A DNA stretch of 64,000 nucleotides from Ohtaekwangia sp036568665 (GTDB lineage Bacteria; Bacteroidota; Bacteroidia; Cytophagales; Cyclobacteriaceae): the NCBI RefSeq assembly GCF_036568665.1, contig NZ_DATCSD010000050.1, positions 1 through 64,000 of the forward strand, in the 5' to 3' direction. This document shows positions 28,018-35,821 of this stretch, in pieces. Every line of letters starts with the position of its first letter. The first letter of the stretch is position 1. The translations under genes were made by a program, and so were the position numbers. Below the pieces are notes generated by a model. That model ran no database searches. It was not told the DNA's origin and saw only the letters and a list, made by a program, of their open reading frames with translations.

Positions 28018-28437
28018 ATGAAAAGAACAGCAAGTGCACATTGGAGTGGCGATCTTAAAGCCGGTAAAGGAGATATAACCACCCAAAGCACAACCCTTAA
28101 CAAAACACAATATTCATTCAACACCCGCTTTGCCGATGGTGTAGGAACCAACCCTGAAGAACTGATCGGTGCAGCACACGCTGGCTGCTTTACCATGGCA
28201 TTGAGCGCTGCCCTGATGCAGGCCGGCCATACAGCCGGTAACCTCGACACGAAAGCTACTGTAGAGTTTGATACCAATGCACTCAAGATTACAGGTATTA
28301 CACTCGACCTGGTGGCAGCGCCCATCGCTAATCTGTCGGCTGATCAATTCAAAGTTATCGCTAACGGAGCGAAAGAAAACTGCCCTATATCCAAGGCACT
28401 TAGCAGTGTACCGATTACTCTCAACGTTACTTACTAA
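28018..28437 (+). CDS. OsmC-family peroxiredoxin
   Basis: The 139-residue cytoplasmic enzyme reduces organic hydroperoxides with a pair of reactive cysteines. Both are present: Cys57 in GAAHAGCFTMALS and Cys122 in ENCPISKAL. The N-terminal strand-rich part (AHWSGDLKAGKGDITTQSTTL ... TNPEELIGAAHA) matches OsmC, not the Ohr branch. The ATG lies divergent from the two-component system, and the gene is followed by a perfect 13-bp terminator hairpin, so it is monocistronic. Control by the neighbouring regulator is plausible but not shown. Confidence 0.92.
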   Translation: MKRTASAHWSGDLKAGKGDITTQSTTLNKTQYSFNTRFADGVGTNPEELIGAAHAGCFTMALSAALMQAGHTAGNLDTKATVEFDTNALKITGITLDLVAAPIANLSADQFKVIANGAKENCPISKALSSVPITLNVTY

Positions 28438-28472
28438 TGCCGAAAAGCAGATGCTGGTATAGCTGACATAAG

Positions 28473-28511
28473 AAGAAGGCGATCACTCCAATGATCGCCT
28501 TCTTTATTTTT
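28473..28511 (+). terminator. Intrinsic terminator after osmC-like gene
   Basis: A perfect 13-bp stem AAGAAGGCGATCA / TGATCGCCTTCTT (28473-28485 and 28492-28504), with a six-base loop, is followed by TATTTTT. It begins 36 nt after the stop codon. Confidence 0.92.
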
Positions 28512-28726
28512 GAGCAATAACTATTCTCAGTATATCTTCTTTATTCTCTTCATTCGCAGTAAGGCCTTTAGGTAATAGTAGTCTGCATAGATGATGGAAG
28601 AAAGCTGTGTAAAACTATATTTTGATTGCTCTGAAATTTCGATGTTATGCAGAGATATCTTGAAAGGACAAACGCGCGTACGGATAACGAATAGCAAATA
28701 TATAGTATATGCGCTTCGCGGAAATA

Positions 28727-30580
28727 TTAATGCAGAATCGTAACAATGCCTTTGTATTTATTAGTGAGATAGGTCAGGTTCAGATCAATAGTATAGTAAT
28801 AGGTATCGGGTGGTAACAGTTCGCCATTCCATCGTCCATCCCACTCTTTGGTAAAACCTGTTGTTTCAAACACAAGCGAGCCTCTTTTATTATATACCCG
28901 TATCTGGGTTCTTTCAAATCGCTCGGGGTGTTTGGTTGGCCTTACATGCCAGGTATCATTGGCCGCATCGTTGTTGGGAGTAAAGCCATTGGGTATATCA
29001 AAGCTGATCTCTTCCAGCAGAACAAGCTCGCGTTCATACTGGTTGCTGAAGGCCTTGCCATCGTTCAGACGGATATATATCTTCTTCGATTCAATTTGAG
29101 GATCGTCTACATTCGCATAATTATATTTTACGGACCGGATTGCATCGCGGTATGCTTCGAGGGAAGCTGTACCAATCAGTGATAACACTCCTTTCAGAGA
29201 ATCATATATACCATGGATCGCACTGGTGTTTTGAAAGATCAATTCATCGGCTCCGCTATGATAGGTTTCGGCTGGAAAGCTGATCTCCGCCAGCACCAGC
29301 GATTTGTCATCAACATCCTGTATATCCAGCGTCTTGGAGATAAGAACAGGTTCATGTGTAACCGTATAAAGCAATGGGTCTGTTTCCCATGCAACAATTT
29401 CAGGAGGATCGTTTACCGGGTTAACCGTGATCTTTACCTGGTATACTCCGCTGGTAGCCGTACCGTTGCTTACCTTCACACCTACCGACAAGTTGCCATT
29501 AAAGTTAGCAGCGGGTATAATTTGCTGATCAGTCACAGTATAATTTTCTCCGGATGAGAGTTGAATAGTGAAACCGTCCGGATATGTATTGGAAGGATCG
29601 TTCACCACGAGATCGGACAGCTTGAGTGTAATGGCCTGATCTTCGTTGGTGGCGAGAGTAGCCTGGCCGGTAATTACCAACTCGTTGGTTACATTGATCT
29701 TTACGCTATAAGGATCACTGTTCGTCTGTCCGTCATTTACCGTAACAGGCACAGAAAGTGTACCCGTAAAATTCTGCGCAGGTGTAACGGTTTTACCAGA
29801 CACACTATAATTACTGCCGCCTGCTACAGTCATGGTAAAACTGCCCGGATATGCATCATCCGGATCAGTTACGGTAAGGTTCGATAGCTGCAGCGTAATT
29901 GCTTTATTTTTAGCAGTGCTCAATGCCACCTGCCCGGTAATAACAGGTTTTACGTTTCCAGGTACTACCGTAATCTTCAGGTTGTAAAGATTGCTGCTAA
30001 GGGCACCATCGCTTACGGTAACACCAACGGTAAGGCTACCGGTAAATCCGGCAGCGGGTGTTACGGTGTTTCCGCTTACTGTATAATCAGAACCTGCTGC
30101 TATAGCCAGTGAGAAACCGGTTGGGTAACTATTGTCTGGATCAGTGACGGTAAGATTGGCCAGCTTGATCGCGATGGCTGTGCCTGCAGTAGTTTGCAAC
30201 GCTGTCTGACCGGTGATAACAGGCGCATCGTTTATCGGATTTACGGTAATCAGGAAGTTATACTTTTCGCTGTCTTGTTTACCATCGTTTACCGTTACGG
30301 GTACCGACAACGTTCCGGTGAAATTAAGAACGGGTGTTACGGTACTTCCTGTTACTGTATAGTTATTACCGGGATATACAGCGAGGGTAAATCCCCAGGG
30401 ATATAGAAAATCATCTTTGTCTGTTACATCCAGATCCGTTAACTCAATCGTATAGGATTGTTCTTCGTTTGTGCTGGCCGGATCCTGCCCGGTTATTTTT
30501 GGCCTTTTGCCCTGTGCCACGGCAACAGATATATAGGCAGATCCAATAAGAAACAGGAAGCAGATAAAGATATAACGCAT
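28727..30580 (-). CDS. Secreted repeat protein with T9SS type-B (CHU_C) sorting domain
   Basis: The 617-residue protein has a signal peptide (RYIFICFLFLIGSAYISVAVA). Four tandem cadherin/Ig-like repeats of about 90 residues follow, each starting near V-I-T-G-Q (residues 27-119, 120-211, 212-300, 301-392). A unique domain (about 393-520) precedes a C-terminal gliding-motility-type CHU_C domain: NGFTPNNDAANDTWHV ... IRVYNKRGSLVFETTGF ... WDGRWNGELLPPDTYYY. The last domain routes the protein through the type IX secretion system to the cell surface or medium. It is probably an adhesin or structural surface protein; no catalytic site is visible. Confidence 0.9.
   Translation of the reverse strand: MRYIFICFLFLIGSAYISVAVAQGKRPKITGQDPASTNEEQSYTIELTDLDVTDKDDFLYPWGFTLAVYPGNNYTVTGSTVTPVLNFTGTLSVPVTVNDGKQDSEKYNFLITVNPINDAPVITGQTALQTTAGTAIAIKLANLTVTDPDNSYPTGFSLAIAAGSDYTVSGNTVTPAAGFTGSLTVGVTVSDGALSSNLYNLKITVVPGNVKPVITGQVALSTAKNKAITLQLSNLTVTDPDDAYPGSFTMTVAGGSNYSVSGKTVTPAQNFTGTLSVPVTVNDGQTNSDPYSVKINVTNELVITGQATLATNEDQAITLKLSDLVVNDPSNTYPDGFTIQLSSGENYTVTDQQIIPAANFNGNLSVGVKVSNGTATSGVYQVKITVNPVNDPPEIVAWETDPLLYTVTHEPVLISKTLDIQDVDDKSLVLAEISFPAETYHSGADELIFQNTSAIHGIYDSLKGVLSLIGTASLEAYRDAIRSVKYNYANVDDPQIESKKIYIRLNDGKAFSNQYERELVLLEEISFDIPNGFTPNNDAANDTWHVRPTKHPERFERTQIRVYNKRGSLVFETTGFTKEWDGRWNGELLPPDTYYYTIDLNLTYLTNKYKGIVTILH
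29405..30502 (-). repeat. Four tandem ~90-residue repeats within the CHU_C protein gene
   Basis: Four coding repeats each follow the plan V-I-T-G-Q ... L-x-V-x-D-P-D/S ... Y-P-x-G-F-T/S ... Y-T/S-V-x-x-x-x-(V/I)-x-P-x-x-x-F-x-G-x-L-(S/T)-V. Lengths are 93, 92, 89 and 92 residues. They are diverged in sequence, so this is an old protein-level duplication and not a recent DNA-level expansion. Confidence 0.85.
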
Positions 30581-30784
30581 AGTAAATGATATACTAAAAT
30601 ATTATTCCCGCACCATTTCACTTTCTGTCAAGGGTCTAGTGATGCATCATAGCAATCGATCGATTATAAAAGGCTTTATATATCGGCATACTTTTTTTAG
30701 ATATACCTATAGCGTAGACTATTCCACACCCGGAGTTGAATCGTAGAGAATGAACCGGATGCAGTATATATATCACAACTACCA

Positions 30785-31030
30785 TCAGGTTTTTTCGACA
30801 ATCAGCGAAAACACTTTTCTTCCAGACTCGCTTTGATTGGTAATTTCAATCGGATCAGATACAATCACGGCAGTGGCTTTCATATTCTGATGGGATATAC
30901 TGATTTGTTTTCCTTTCTCAAATTCACGCTCCTGTCCCGGTGATGCTACGGCCCGCACCTGTACAGGATTGCCTTCCTGAAACTCTCTATAGCTCACGGA
31001 ATCTGCTTCGGGTATATTCACGGTCGACAT
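30785..31030 (-). CDS. Small hypothetical protein
   Basis: An 81-residue frame with an ATG at 31030, no signal peptide and no membrane segment. It reads as alternating strands (NPVQVRAVASPGQ, KQISISHQNMKATAVIVSDPIEI, GRKVFSLIVEK), suggesting a small beta-rich domain. I do not recognise the family. It stands alone, between a non-coding stretch after the CHU_C gene and the divergent oxidoreductase gene. Confidence 0.55.
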   Translation of the reverse strand: MSTVNIPEADSVSYREFQEGNPVQVRAVASPGQEREFEKGKQISISHQNMKATAVIVSDPIEITNQSESGRKVFSLIVEKT

Positions 31031-31268
31031 ATCTCTTTATTTACTATACCGGTGAAGGGTATAAAACCATGCCATGCGAATATCGCTCCTGATGTGTACC
31101 GATACTACTATTCCACGGGCTTCTCAAAGAATGAGCGTGGACGCAGACAGATGAGCTATTGCGAATTATCCGCACATCCTGTTATATTTCACTCCGTGTA
31201 ATACATTGTTAATAAGCGACTGGATTACAATAGCTTGTTTTAATCAATCAACTCAACCCCAAACACTC

Positions 31269-32387
31269 ATGAATTCTCGCAGAGACTTTCTTCAAAAAAT
31301 TACTGCTTCTGCTCTCGCACTACCGTTGCTGTCGTCATTCAAATCAGAGAACATCGGGCAACCGTATGATCGTGCTTATGAAGGACCCGTTTTGCGCGTA
31401 GCGATTATGGGACTTGGCGGCTACGGAACGCGTGTAGCCGAAGCGATGCAGACATGCAAGTATGCCAAGCTTACCGGTGTTATCAGCGGTACGCCCTCCA
31501 AGATAAAAGATTGGCAAAGTAAATATGGTATACCCGAGAAGAACTGTTACAACTACGAGAACTTCGACAACATAAAGAACAACCCGGATATAGATGCTGT
31601 GTATGTGATAACACCCAACGCTTTGCATCACAGCCAGGTAATACGTGTGGCCAAAGCCGGTAAACATGCTATCTGCGAAAAACCGATGTCGGTAAATGCA
31701 CGTGAGGCACAGGAGATGGTAGATGCCTGTAAAAAAGCAAATGTAAAATTACTGATCGGCTACCGCATGCACTTTGAACCGAAGACACTGGAAATAATCC
31801 GTATGCGCAAGAGCGGTGAGTTCGGCAAGATACTTTTCTTTCAGGGGTTATCCGGATTTACCATTGGTGATCCCAATCAGTGGCGTTTAAATAAACAACT
31901 GGCCGGTGGTGGTGCCATGATGGATATAGGTATATATTCTATCAATGGTTCGCGCTATATGGTTGGTGAAGATCCGATATGGGTTACGGCACAGGAAACC
32001 AAAAACAATCCGCAGAAATTTAAGGAAGGAGTTGATGAAACCATCCAGTTCCAGTTGGGATTTCCCGGTGGCGCTGTAGCATCGTGTCTCTCAACGTATA
32101 GCATGAATAGCCTTGATCGCTTCTTCCTTGATGGAGAGAAAGGTTATGCCGAACTGCAACCATCCACAGGCTATGGCCCGATAAAAGGACGGACACACCT
32201 CGGTGAACTGACACAACCGCACACTACCCACCAAACCATACAAATGGATGAAATGGCAGGTATTATTCTTCAGGGTAAACAACCCGTTGTGCCGGTAGAT
32301 GGTGAGGAAGGATTAAAGGACATGAAGATTGTAGATGCTATTTATCAGGCAGTGGCAAGTGGAAAGAAAGTAGACCTGAAGCTTTGA
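31269..32387 (+). CDS. Gfo/Idh/MocA-family oxidoreductase with Tat signal
   Basis: The 372-residue protein from ATG at 31269 begins with a twin-arginine signal (NSRRDFLQKITASALALPLL), so it is exported folded with its cofactor to the periplasm. The Rossmann motif GLGGYG lies at residues 48-53, and CEKPM is the conserved E-K-P of the family. A substrate domain starts after GYRMHFEPKT (the family's catalytic region). Tat-exported members act on sugars or glycans with NAD(P) retained. The upstream in-frame extension lacks any signal and is rejected. It is monocistronic; the substrate is unknown. Confidence 0.9.
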   Translation: MNSRRDFLQKITASALALPLLSSFKSENIGQPYDRAYEGPVLRVAIMGLGGYGTRVAEAMQTCKYAKLTGVISGTPSKIKDWQSKYGIPEKNCYNYENFDNIKNNPDIDAVYVITPNALHHSQVIRVAKAGKHAICEKPMSVNAREAQEMVDACKKANVKLLIGYRMHFEPKTLEIIRMRKSGEFGKILFFQGLSGFTIGDPNQWRLNKQLAGGGAMMDIGIYSINGSRYMVGEDPIWVTAQETKNNPQKFKEGVDETIQFQLGFPGGAVASCLSTYSMNSLDRFFLDGEKGYAELQPSTGYGPIKGRTHLGELTQPHTTHQTIQMDEMAGIILQGKQPVVPVDGEEGLKDMKIVDAIYQAVASGKKVDLKL

Positions 32388-32389
32388 TG

Positions 32390-32424
32390 TTCATTCATCG
32401 TTCAACGTTTCATGTTCAAGGTTG
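32390..32424. repeat. Dispersed intergenic repeat, GTTCAA-type (copy 1)
   Basis: A degenerate tandem of GTTCAA/GTTTCA units (GTTCAACGTTTCATGTTCAA in the core) directly after the oxidoreductase stop. It resembles, on the opposite strand, the segment at 40629-40695. Confidence 0.45.
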
Positions 32425-32546
32425 CGCAACGAGTGACTTTTGAGAGGAGAACCAGTCATATATCGTAATAGCGCCATGATGGGTGGAATATATCCTTTTG
32501 TCTAATTTAAGGATTTTTAAAGGACAGTTAACATTCCAATATATAG

Positions 32547-32577
32547 TTTTGACCTATTCTTTTACCTCATATGTTTA
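32547..32577 (+). promoter_or_regulatory. Candidate promoter upstream of an isolated terminator hairpin
   Basis: TTTTG at 32547-32551 and TATGTTTA at 32570-32577, spaced 18 bp, resemble the -33/-7 pair, though the -7 box ends in A and not G. An inverted repeat TTACCT / AGGTAA (32562-32567, 32579-32584) overlaps it. Confidence 0.3.
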
Positions 32578-32601
32578 TAGGTAAGGGTTAGGTTAATTAA
32601 G

Positions 32602-32640
32602 ATGGAGCATAACCGGACGGGTAATGCTCCATTTTTCATT
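32602..32640 (+). terminator. Intrinsic terminator-like hairpin, isolated
   Basis: A 9-bp stem ATGGAGCAT / ATGCTCCAT (32602-32610 and 32624-32632) is followed by TTTTTCATTT. It lies 215 nt after the oxidoreductase stop, which is unusually far, so it may instead end a short transcript starting near 32585. Confidence 0.75.
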
Positions 32641-32679
32641 TATACTGTTTTCTCTTTCTAAATTTCTTGTAAAGGCAGA

Positions 32680-33597
32680 TTATTTGGCATTGAGGGTTGC
32701 AGGAGATGTTGCCTGGTAAGCAACAGCAAACTCATTCGCAAAATCTTTCAGATGTATTGTGCCGTATGCCTCATGCTTATTTCTCTGATAATCATCCAGC
32801 AGTGTATTTTCTCTCAGCGCCTTACCGATTTCCAGTATATATACCCGCGCCATCTCTTCGGTTAATCCGTTCTGCGTCATGCCCTTCAGCATCTGTTCAT
32901 CGGTAAAATTTACCCAGGCAAGGTCGGGCTGATCAATGGCATGACCCAGTATTTGTACGATCTCGCTTCCATTCTTTTCATCACCCGCTATATAGCGCAC
33001 GCTCTTTCCCGTAAAGGAGAGTTTATCCAATGCATCTGCAGCAACATCAGCTATATCGTGTGGATGCGACAGCACCATGTTTACCGATGCATCAAAATTA
33101 TTGCCCAGTATATTTTGATAGCGGATCATATTGATGGCACCCAGAAAATTAGTATAGAACATTCCGGGTCTGAGATGCAGCACGTTTGTACCCGATAATG
33201 CATTCAGTGTTTGTTCAACATAATAGTTTGGTCCTGCGGGGCCTGCTCCGGCAGGCAGATGTGCTCCTATACTGCTGAGGTTTACCACGTAACGTATACC
33301 CGCTGTCGCAATTACGCGCGCATATCGTTCACCCATGCTCCGGATATATTGCCGCATATCATTAGCTGCAGGGTCTGGCGGTATCATGAGATATACGGCA
33401 TCTGCTTCGTTAAAAGCTCGCAACAGGAAGTCGGTATCCTGTAACGAACCGATGGCGGGTATAGCCTGCAATGCTTCAATCTCTTTTGCACGTTCATGGT
33501 TGTGGCTTACAACGGTAACCCTATACCCTTTTGCAATCAACGTTTTAGTAAGTCTCCGGCCTATATTGCCCAGAGAACCTGTAATGGTAATGTTCAT
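32680..33597 (-). CDS. NmrA-like NAD(P)-binding protein (atypical SDR)
   Basis: A 305-residue protein whose start is set at ATG 33597 because MNITITGSLGNIGRRLTKTLIAKGYRVTVVSH gives the NmrA/atypical-SDR glycine motif (T-G-x-x-G-x-I-G) at the very N-terminus. Further motifs fit the family: AVYLMIPPDP, VVNLSSIGAH and the LRPGMFYTNFL segment. Members act as NAD(P)H sensors or quinone/xenobiotic reductases. It is divergent from an HxlR regulator across an 89-bp spacer with an operator-like inverted repeat, so regulation by that protein is likely. Confidence 0.88.
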   Translation of the reverse strand: MNITITGSLGNIGRRLTKTLIAKGYRVTVVSHNHERAKEIEALQAIPAIGSLQDTDFLLRAFNEADAVYLMIPPDPAANDMRQYIRSMGERYARVIATAGIRYVVNLSSIGAHLPAGAGPAGPNYYVEQTLNALSGTNVLHLRPGMFYTNFLGAINMIRYQNILGNNFDASVNMVLSHPHDIADVAADALDKLSFTGKSVRYIAGDEKNGSEIVQILGHAIDQPDLAWVNFTDEQMLKGMTQNGLTEEMARVYILEIGKALRENTLLDDYQRNKHEAYGTIHLKDFANEFAVAYQATSPATLNAK

Positions 33598-33624
33598 ATA
33601 ATCTATTTTTATAGTTTGATATGA

Positions 33625-33655
33625 CAAACGTATTCCAGTACTTACTTTTGTACAA
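33625..33655 (-). promoter_or_regulatory. Candidate promoter of the NmrA-like gene
   Basis: On the minus strand, TTG (33655-33653) and TACGTTTG (33632-33625) fit the -33 and -7 boxes with a 20-bp spacer. The inverted repeat at 33638-33659 occupies the spacer and the -33 box. Confidence 0.55.
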
Positions 33656-33659
33656 GTAC
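33638..33659. promoter_or_regulatory. Probable HxlR operator between divergent genes
   Basis: A perfect inverted repeat GTACTT-N10-AAGTAC lies in the short spacer between the NmrA-like and HxlR genes. AGTACTTAC also occurs twice as a direct repeat, 18 bp apart (33637, 33655). Half-sites of this TACTT type and spacing are usual for HxlR dimers. Confidence 0.6.
33643..33650 (+). promoter_or_regulatory. Candidate -7 box of the HxlR gene, inside the operator
   Basis: TACTTTTG matches TAnnTTTG and lies wholly between the half-sites of the inverted repeat, 36 nt before the ATG at 33687. A TTTG at 33615 is too far for standard -33 spacing. Confidence 0.45.
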
Positions 33660-33686
33660 TTACCCTGAAGTAGGTTTACCCTGTAT

Positions 33687-34088
33687 ATGACAAAAGTAAA
33701 AGAAAGCTCTACGATACAAGCCAATAAGAAGACCGCGTTCCAGGAATGTCCTGTTACCTATGTGATGGAAAAGATTGGCGGGTACTGGAAGCCGATCATT
33801 CTCTTTCAATTACTGTCGGGCGATAAACGTTATAGCGATCTGCGCAAAGCTATACCCTCTATTACTGAAAAAGTATTGATCCAGCACTTAAAGCAACTCG
33901 AGGCCGATAAACTTGTGCGCCGAAAGGCAAAGCCTGTGGTGCCGCCACACGTTACATACAGTCTTACCGAATCAGGTCTTGGTTTCAAACCGGTGCTGTA
34001 TGCTATGGCGGTGTGGGCTGTTGAGAACAGCGGAAAAAATGCAAAGACCTTTGCCCGAAACCTGAAGAACTTTCCCGGTATACATTGA
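33687..34088 (+). CDS. HxlR-family transcriptional regulator
   Basis: The 133-residue winged-helix protein carries the family signature: FQECPVTYVMEKIGGYWKPIILFQLLSGDKRYSDLRKAIPSITEKVLIQHLKQLEADKLVRRK, with the conserved N-terminal redox-type cysteine in ECPVTY. It is divergent from the NmrA-like gene and probably represses both genes through the GTACTT-N10-AAGTAC site. Relief of repression by electrophiles or disulfide stress is common for HxlR proteins (family knowledge). The downstream drug exporter may belong to the same regulon. Confidence 0.9.
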   Translation: MTKVKESSTIQANKKTAFQECPVTYVMEKIGGYWKPIILFQLLSGDKRYSDLRKAIPSITEKVLIQHLKQLEADKLVRRKAKPVVPPHVTYSLTESGLGFKPVLYAMAVWAVENSGKNAKTFARNLKNFPGIH

Positions 34089-34107
34089 TATATACCTCGT
34101 AAAACAC

Positions 34108-34205
34108 CGATTAACGAATGTTGAAGTGAGGAATGCGCTCGTTGAGCATCAACTTGTTTTACAATTAAGGGATAACGGATAACAGTTAACGAATATCGAA
34201 CAACG
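34108..34205 (-). repeat. Dispersed intergenic repeat, CATTCGTTAA/TCGATATTC-type (copy 1)
   Basis: Read on the minus strand, it has CGTTGTTCGATATTCGTTAA at its 5' end and CACTTCAACATTCGTTAATCG at its 3' end, with GTTATCCGTTATCC units between. The same words recur at 54083-54110, 54860-54910 and 63803-63847. Confidence 0.5.
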
Positions 34206-34291
34206 CACCGCATTCAGCCTTCCTTTTTGTCGTACTCACCCCTGTTGTGTGCAGGCTCTCTTTTGTAGTTTTGATTTCTCACCCATCAATC

Positions 34292-35821
34292 ATGGAAACA
34301 GAAGCAACACTACTCTCCTCGCCTGTGTCTTCGCTCGCAGGCCGCAGGGAATGGACAGGTCTCGCAGTGCTGGCTTTGCCAACCTTGCTGGTATCGATGG
34401 ACGCTACGGTTACATACCTTGCTATACCTTCGCTCAGTGCATCGCTTAAACCTACCGGTGCGCAATTGTTGTGGATTACCGATATATATACTTTCATGGA
34501 AGGTGGTTTTCTTATCATTATGGGCGCGCTCGGTGATCGCATCGGCAGAAAGCGTTTGCTTACCATCGGGTTTGTTCTCTTTGCCATAGCTTCGGTAATG
34601 GCCGCCTTTGCCGGTAGCGCTAACCTGCTGATCGCTGCAAGAGCTATACTGGGCATAACAGGTGCTATTATACTCCCCTGCACACTTTCGCTTATACGAA
34701 ACATGTTTCAGGATGAGCGACAGCGCACAATCGCCTTTGGTATATATACCGCCTGCTACTCGGGCGGCACAATGCTGGGACCATTGATCGGTGGCGTTTT
34801 GCTGACACACTTCTGGTGGGGCTCTGTATTTCTGATCAGTGTTCCCCTTATGTTCCTGTTTCTCCTGGCATCCGGCCTGCTGCCGGAATATCGTGATACG
34901 GAAGCGAAACAATTCAGCCTGTTGAGCGCTGTATTATTGTTAGCAGGCATGCTATCAGTAACGTATGGCATTAAATATATAGCGGAATCCGGTATAGAAA
35001 AATTTGCCGCATGGATCAGTATAGCAGCCGGTATATTACTGATAAGTATATTTCTATATGCTCAAAAAATCATTCGTAATCCGCTGATAAACCTTCGGTT
35101 GTTTTCGATACCCACCTTCAGCGCTACACTGGCAACACTCTTCCTCGGACTCTTCTGCTGGTCAGGACTATATTTATTCGTTGCTCAATACCTGCAGTTA
35201 GTATTAGGACTTACGCCTATGATCTCCGGACTTCTTACCCTGCTGCCTGCCGCTATAACGATGGCAGGTTGTATGCTCGCCCCCCAGACTCTCCGTTGGA
35301 TTCCCCGAACGGCAACGATCATATTGGGGAATATCATTATGCTGGCGGGCATGCTGATATTTACGCAACTCGAGGCCGATACAAGTCTGATCGTACTCAT
35401 TATAGCATCCACCTGTCTTAGCCTCGGCTGTGGATTTATCGTTACGCTGGGTATAGATATGGTTGTATCCGTAGCGCCTCATGAACAGGCCGGTGCAGTA
35501 TCGGGTATATCAGAGAGCAGCACTACTTTTGGTTCAGCACTGGGTGTGGCATTATTGGGGAGTATAGGAACGGCAGTATATCGCAGTGAAATGCTGCCCG
35601 CTTCCGAAGTTGTAACAGAAGAAGCACGCAATACATTGGGCGGAGCATGGGCAGCGTCTCAGCAGATGCCCAACCAGAGCAGCACAACGCTACTGGTACA
35701 CGCACGATCAGCTTTTCTGGAATCTTTTCATACAGCTGCACTGTTGGCTTCTGCTGCCATTATATTGATGATCGTATTTTTTATCGTGACGACTCTGAAC
35801 AGATCATCCAACGGCAAGTGA
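34292..35821 (+). CDS. MFS drug exporter, DHA2 (EmrB/QacA-like) family
   Basis: The 509-residue protein from ATG at 34292 has about fourteen hydrophobic helices. The first is LALPTLLVSMDATVTYLAIPSLSASLKPTGAQLLWITDIYTF, containing motif D1 (L-D-x-T-V-x-x-x-A-x-P), here with SMDATVT. Loop 2-3 reads GALGDRIGRKRLL (motif A) and TM5 carries motif C (GTMLGPLIGG). DHA2 proteins export lipophilic cations and other drugs using the proton gradient. It lies 203 nt after the HxlR gene. Its stop codon directly abuts that of the convergent TAXI gene. Confidence 0.93.
   Translation: METEATLLSSPVSSLAGRREWTGLAVLALPTLLVSMDATVTYLAIPSLSASLKPTGAQLLWITDIYTFMEGGFLIIMGALGDRIGRKRLLTIGFVLFAIASVMAAFAGSANLLIAARAILGITGAIILPCTLSLIRNMFQDERQRTIAFGIYTACYSGGTMLGPLIGGVLLTHFWWGSVFLISVPLMFLFLLASGLLPEYRDTEAKQFSLLSAVLLLAGMLSVTYGIKYIAESGIEKFAAWISIAAGILLISIFLYAQKIIRNPLINLRLFSIPTFSATLATLFLGLFCWSGLYLFVAQYLQLVLGLTPMISGLLTLLPAAITMAGCMLAPQTLRWIPRTATIILGNIIMLAGMLIFTQLEADTSLIVLIIASTCLSLGCGFIVTLGIDMVVSVAPHEQAGAVSGISESSTTFGSALGVALLGSIGTAVYRSEMLPASEVVTEEARNTLGGAWAASQQMPNQSSTTLLVHARSAFLESFHTAALLASAAIILMIVFFIVTTLNRSSNGK

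Noticed and set aside
29405..30502. Tandem DNA repeats
   Set aside because: They are diverged protein-domain repeats of the T9SS cargo, not a recent DNA expansion or CRISPR.
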